In this document: positions 62,085 to 64,000 of the stretch, in pieces | How the letters are laid out: each line of letters begins with the position of its first letter | Position numbering within the stretch: the stretch's first letter is position 1 | Source of the DNA: Lachnospiraceae bacterium | Lineage (GTDB): Bacteria > Bacillota > Clostridia > Lachnospirales > Lachnospiraceae | NCBI GenBank assembly: GCA_024682075.1 | Contig: JAIKZQ010000007.1 | Location: forward strand, 43,421-107,420 | DNA: 64,000 nt | Reading direction: 5' to 3' | The notes under the pieces: generated by a model | The model's input: the letters and a program-made list of their open reading frames with translations, nothing else | Database searches by the model: none | What the model was told of the DNA's origin: nothing | Program-made: the position numbers and the translations under genes

Positions 62085-62123
62085 CGGCGTGTGGCTCAGC
62101 TTGGTAGAGCGCTACGTTCGGGA
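62085..62123 (+). pseudogene. truncated tRNA-Pro (5' half)
   Basis: The first 39 bases match the 5' half of the downstream tRNA-Pro through the anticodon loop TTCGGGA, with changes only in the acceptor stem (CGGCGTG) and anticodon stem (CTACG). After it the match stops (AACAGTGCTAG), and the 3' half is missing, so no cloverleaf can form. Confidence 0.85.
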
Positions 62124-62165
62124 AACAGTGCTAGACGTACATTATCAATTTTATATCTTTAACTA

Positions 62166-62239
62166 CGGCGCGTGGCTCAGCTTGGTAGAGCGCGGCGTTC
62201 GGGACGCCGAGGTCGCAGGTTCAAATCCTGTCGCGCCGA
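62166..62239 (+). tRNA. tRNA-Pro (CGG)
   Basis: A full cloverleaf: acceptor CGGCGCG/CGCGCCG with discriminator A, D arm GCTC/GAGC, anticodon stem CGGCG/CGCCG with loop TTCGGGA (anticodon CGG), T arm GCAGG/CCTGT with loop TTCAAAT. CCA is not encoded. Its 3' end is the likely integration site of the element to the right. Confidence 0.97.
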
Positions 62240-62240
62240 T
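62190..62240 (+). other. probable attachment site (attL) in tRNA-Pro 3' part
   Basis: The integrase gene lies 104 bases from the tRNA 3' end and points toward it, the usual layout of elements inserted in tRNA genes. The intact tRNA would be one junction; the other, with a copy of the tRNA 3' segment, must lie beyond the right edge. The exact core cannot be set from one end. Confidence 0.5.
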
Positions 62241-62342
62241 TTTTATCCCGTCTGTCTAAAATTTGTCTAAAGTATTTTCGTTTATCCAACACTTATTACT
62301 CAATCACAGGATGCTCTCTATGAATTATGTTATATTGTGCCG

Positions 62343-63548
62343 TTAATCTTCGGTATAGTCCTTCATCGGAACTATACCGTTCATCTTCTCAGATATTTCT
62401 ATCTTTGCTTCCTTTTCCTTGACCTTAGCGTAATACTTTAAAGTGGTATCGATTTCCTTGTGTCCGACCCATTTCTGAATACTCTTAATATCCATACCTT
62501 CATGTACAAGAATAGAAATACAAGAAGTTCTAAGACCATGAAACGTTACATCCTGAGGCAATTCGGGATTATTACGAATAATCTTTGCAAATGCTTTAGT
62601 AGGATAATCCGGATAAAACAATTTTCCATCTGGATGTTTAAAAACATATTCATTATCGTTATATTCACGACCAAAAAGGTTTCGATTATCATCTTCTCTT
62701 TTTTTGAGATTTCTGAACATCTCAACCTGTTCATCTGTCAAAGGATATGTTCTTTTACTTGTTATCGTTTTAGTAGCATCGGCACGAGTGACTTTCGTTC
62801 CTTTGGTAACCGTATGGCGTATTCCCATTTCCTTCTTAATTAAGTCTATTGAAGACCATCTCAACCCCAGTACTTCTTCTCGTCTTAAGCCAAAATATAA
62901 AGCAAGATAAAATAATTCATATAAAGGATGATCCTTGATTTTATTCAGAAATATCTGAACCTCATCATAAGAAAAGAAAGCTTCATCTTTGTTATTATCT
63001 TTTGCATATTCCACTATTAAAGACTTGTTTAATGCCACACCGTCTGAAGGATTTTCTGATAGAATACCTTCCTTAACAGCCTTTTCCAGTATTTCATGGA
63101 ATAATACTTTTACGCTCTTAACTGTCTTATGCTGAAGATGTTGTTCCTCAAACAAAGCGTCATAAAACGCCGCAACCTTTTTCTTATTTATCTCTCTAAC
63201 CTTGGTGTCGCCAAAAAAGGTCTTCATATTCTGCACCCTATAGAAGTAAGAAGAAAATGTCGTGTCAGCAATATTTCGCCTTTTTTCTTCAAGGAAACGG
63301 TCTAAATAATCGGTTAAGAGAATATTTCTATCAACCGGTGACAACCCTCTTATATAAAGAAGTTTTTCTCTATAAGCCGTTGCTTTTTCAATATTCTCAG
63401 GGACATCTGCCAGATTTGTATTGACCCATTCCGGCTTAGAAACCGGTTTGCCGTTCTCTATAACAGATGAGGAAATGACTGCATACAGCTTTCCGTGTTT
63501 TCCCTGTATACCTGTAGCTCTTTTTCCTTCTTTTCTTGGCCTAGCCAT
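62343..63548 (-). CDS. int: tyrosine site-specific integrase
   Basis: A 401-residue phage/ICE-type tyrosine recombinase: N-terminal arm-binding region, SAM-like core-binding domain (LLTDYLDRFLEEKRRNIADTTFSSYFYRV), catalytic domain with Arg in GLRREEVLGLRW, HxxR in TFHGLRTS, His in KWVGHKEIDTT and nucleophile Tyr in TLKYYAKV. Base composition is clearly more AT-rich than the genes to the left, as expected for an acquired element. It follows the excisionase gene by three bases. Confidence 0.95.
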   Translation of the reverse strand: MARPRKEGKRATGIQGKHGKLYAVISSSVIENGKPVSKPEWVNTNLADVPENIEKATAYREKLLYIRGLSPVDRNILLTDYLDRFLEEKRRNIADTTFSSYFYRVQNMKTFFGDTKVREINKKKVAAFYDALFEEQHLQHKTVKSVKVLFHEILEKAVKEGILSENPSDGVALNKSLIVEYAKDNNKDEAFFSYDEVQIFLNKIKDHPLYELFYLALYFGLRREEVLGLRWSSIDLIKKEMGIRHTVTKGTKVTRADATKTITSKRTYPLTDEQVEMFRNLKKREDDNRNLFGREYNDNEYVFKHPDGKLFYPDYPTKAFAKIIRNNPELPQDVTFHGLRTSCISILVHEGMDIKSIQKWVGHKEIDTTLKYYAKVKEKEAKIEISEKMNGIVPMKDYTED

Positions 63549-63551
63549 ACC

Positions 63552-63803
63552 TTATACCCCCTCTCCTATTTTTTCGTTTTCATCTTTCTTTTCAGAATCG
63601 ATACCCGTGAAGTCCATATCAGGATATAAGAACTGAGCGAGATACAATTTAGGAATGCGATATTTACCCGCTATAACCACAGAACGGATTTTGTGGCTGG
63701 CAAGGTATCCATATACCGTATTGCGTCCTGCTTTAAGGATCACCTGAAGATCTTCAGGGGTTAAAACATCTTTGTACTCTGGAAAAATCTCTGCGTAACT
63801 CAT
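63552..63803 (-). CDS. xis: excisionase/MerR-like helix-turn-helix protein
   Basis: An 83-residue protein with an excisionase-type winged helix-turn-helix (TPEDLQVILKAGRNTVYGYLASHKIRSVVIAGKYRIPKLYLAQFL) and an acidic C-terminus. Such proteins bind near the attachment site and direct excision, and may also repress their own promoter. ATG at 63803 follows AGGAGGAG; the seven upstream codons belong to the ribosome binding region. Confidence 0.85.
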   Translation of the reverse strand: MSYAEIFPEYKDVLTPEDLQVILKAGRNTVYGYLASHKIRSVVIAGKYRIPKLYLAQFLYPDMDFTGIDSEKKDENEKIGEGV

Positions 63804-63834
63804 CTCTTCTCCTCCTCTTTTCAACCAATAACGA

Positions 63835-63863
63835 AATATGATAAAATGATACGTGCTTGTAAA
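63835..63863 (-). promoter_or_regulatory. promoter of xis-int
   Basis: On the minus strand TTTACA (63863-63858) and CATATT (63840-63835) with 17 bases between. The -35 lies inside the palindrome GTGCTT-GTA-AAGCAC (63853-63867). Confidence 0.5.
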
Positions 63864-63928
63864 GCACCTTTTTGTACTTTGAAGTATATCACTTTATTTC
63901 GTGCTTTTCAAGTACATTTTTGTACTTT
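63853..63928. repeat. two 28-bp direct repeats, operator-like
   Basis: 63853-63880 and 63901-63928 match at 24 of 28 positions and lie 48 bases apart. Each begins with a GTGCTT-N3-AAGYAC palindrome and ends in TTTTTGTACTTT. A third partial copy of the right half (TTTTTGTGCTTT) is at 63957-63968. They stand upstream of the excisionase gene. Confidence 0.75.
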
Positions 63929-64000
63929 TATGTATTATTTGTTCTCATAACGTTCATTTTTGTGCTTTAAAGATTCCATTTACCGTGATAAAATAACATC

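Larger units (their letters stand above)
61909..62342. other. intergenic region with GH3 promoter area and tRNA-Pro locus
   Basis: No protein gene. The AT-rich part 61930-62060 should hold the GH3 promoter on the minus strand, but I see no consensus pair. From 62085 it contains a tRNA-Pro half and an intact tRNA-Pro, and then about 100 bases without visible structure before the integrase stop. Confidence 0.7.

Noticed and set aside
62085..62123. Second functional tRNA-Pro
   Set aside because: The T arm and 3' acceptor strand are missing and the anticodon stem cannot pair.

Overview
The window reads as a chromosomal segment of a Gram-positive, low-to-moderate GC Firmicute, most likely a fibre-degrading member of the Lachnospiraceae (Butyrivibrio-like). 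This is inferred from the gene set: RNase J, MecA, WhiA, HprK with Crh/HPr-like proteins, IreB, YlbF, strong GGAGG-type ribosome binding sites, cytoplasmic GH10 and GH3 enzymes, and two soluble sugar-receptor/GGDEF proteins. No 16S rRNA gene or other decisive marker is present, so the genus is not proven.

Layout. 1-5863: an operon on the minus strand, ireB-ruvX-DUF1292-rnjA-ylbF-mltG-like-trmR-trhP, matching the Bacillus yrzL-yrrK-yrzB-yrrL-yrrM-yrrO order with rnjA and ylbF inserted. 5920-10980: thiI, an HPr-like gene, mtaB, a REP-like palindrome, a GH10 xylanase and yqeY. 11006-19500: membrane proteases (CPBP, PrsW), acetyltransferase, IscS-type cysteine desulfurase, TraX-like protein, nucleoside hydrolase, TetR regulator and a CrtI-like oxidoreductase whose promoter carries repeated palindromes. 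19506-28440: ABC exporter, phosphatase, PEBP-like membrane protein, kinase-like protein, M13 lipoprotein peptidase and a sugar-receptor/GGDEF protein. 28502-31290: cysE-prmA-rsmE. 31397-34477: lipid kinase, cyclophilin, GNAT, tadA.

34443-42005: an envelope and carbon-control operon on the minus strand (a degenerate D,D-carboxypeptidase, trmB, trxA, hprK, glucokinase, murB, rapZ, whiA, crh-like). 42026-51702: ftsH, DUF1846, uvrC, HD protein, exonuclease, esterase, proS. 51792-55960: TPM and zinc-ribbon membrane proteins, mecA, tatD, then tRNA-Lys. 56208-61908: membrane protein, second sugar-receptor/GGDEF protein and GH3 beta-glucosidase. 62085-64000: a tRNA-Pro fragment, an intact tRNA-Pro, then integrase and excisionase of a mobile element that runs off the right edge.

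How the genes work together. Several encode tRNA modification or maturation (trhP, trmR, thiI, mtaB, tadA, trmB). HprK, two HPr-like proteins without the phosphotransfer histidine, glucokinase and two soluble GGDEF receptors point to sugar-dependent regulation. GH10, GH3 and a feruloyl/acetylxylan esterase-like protein lack signal peptides and would act on imported oligosaccharides. The items I find most worth a second look are the paired HPr-like proteins with Ser15 or no histidine, the pseudo-carboxypeptidase, the soluble sugar-receptor/GGDEF pair, the palindrome set at the CrtI-like promoter, and the near-identical 28-bp operator-like repeats at the mobile-element end.
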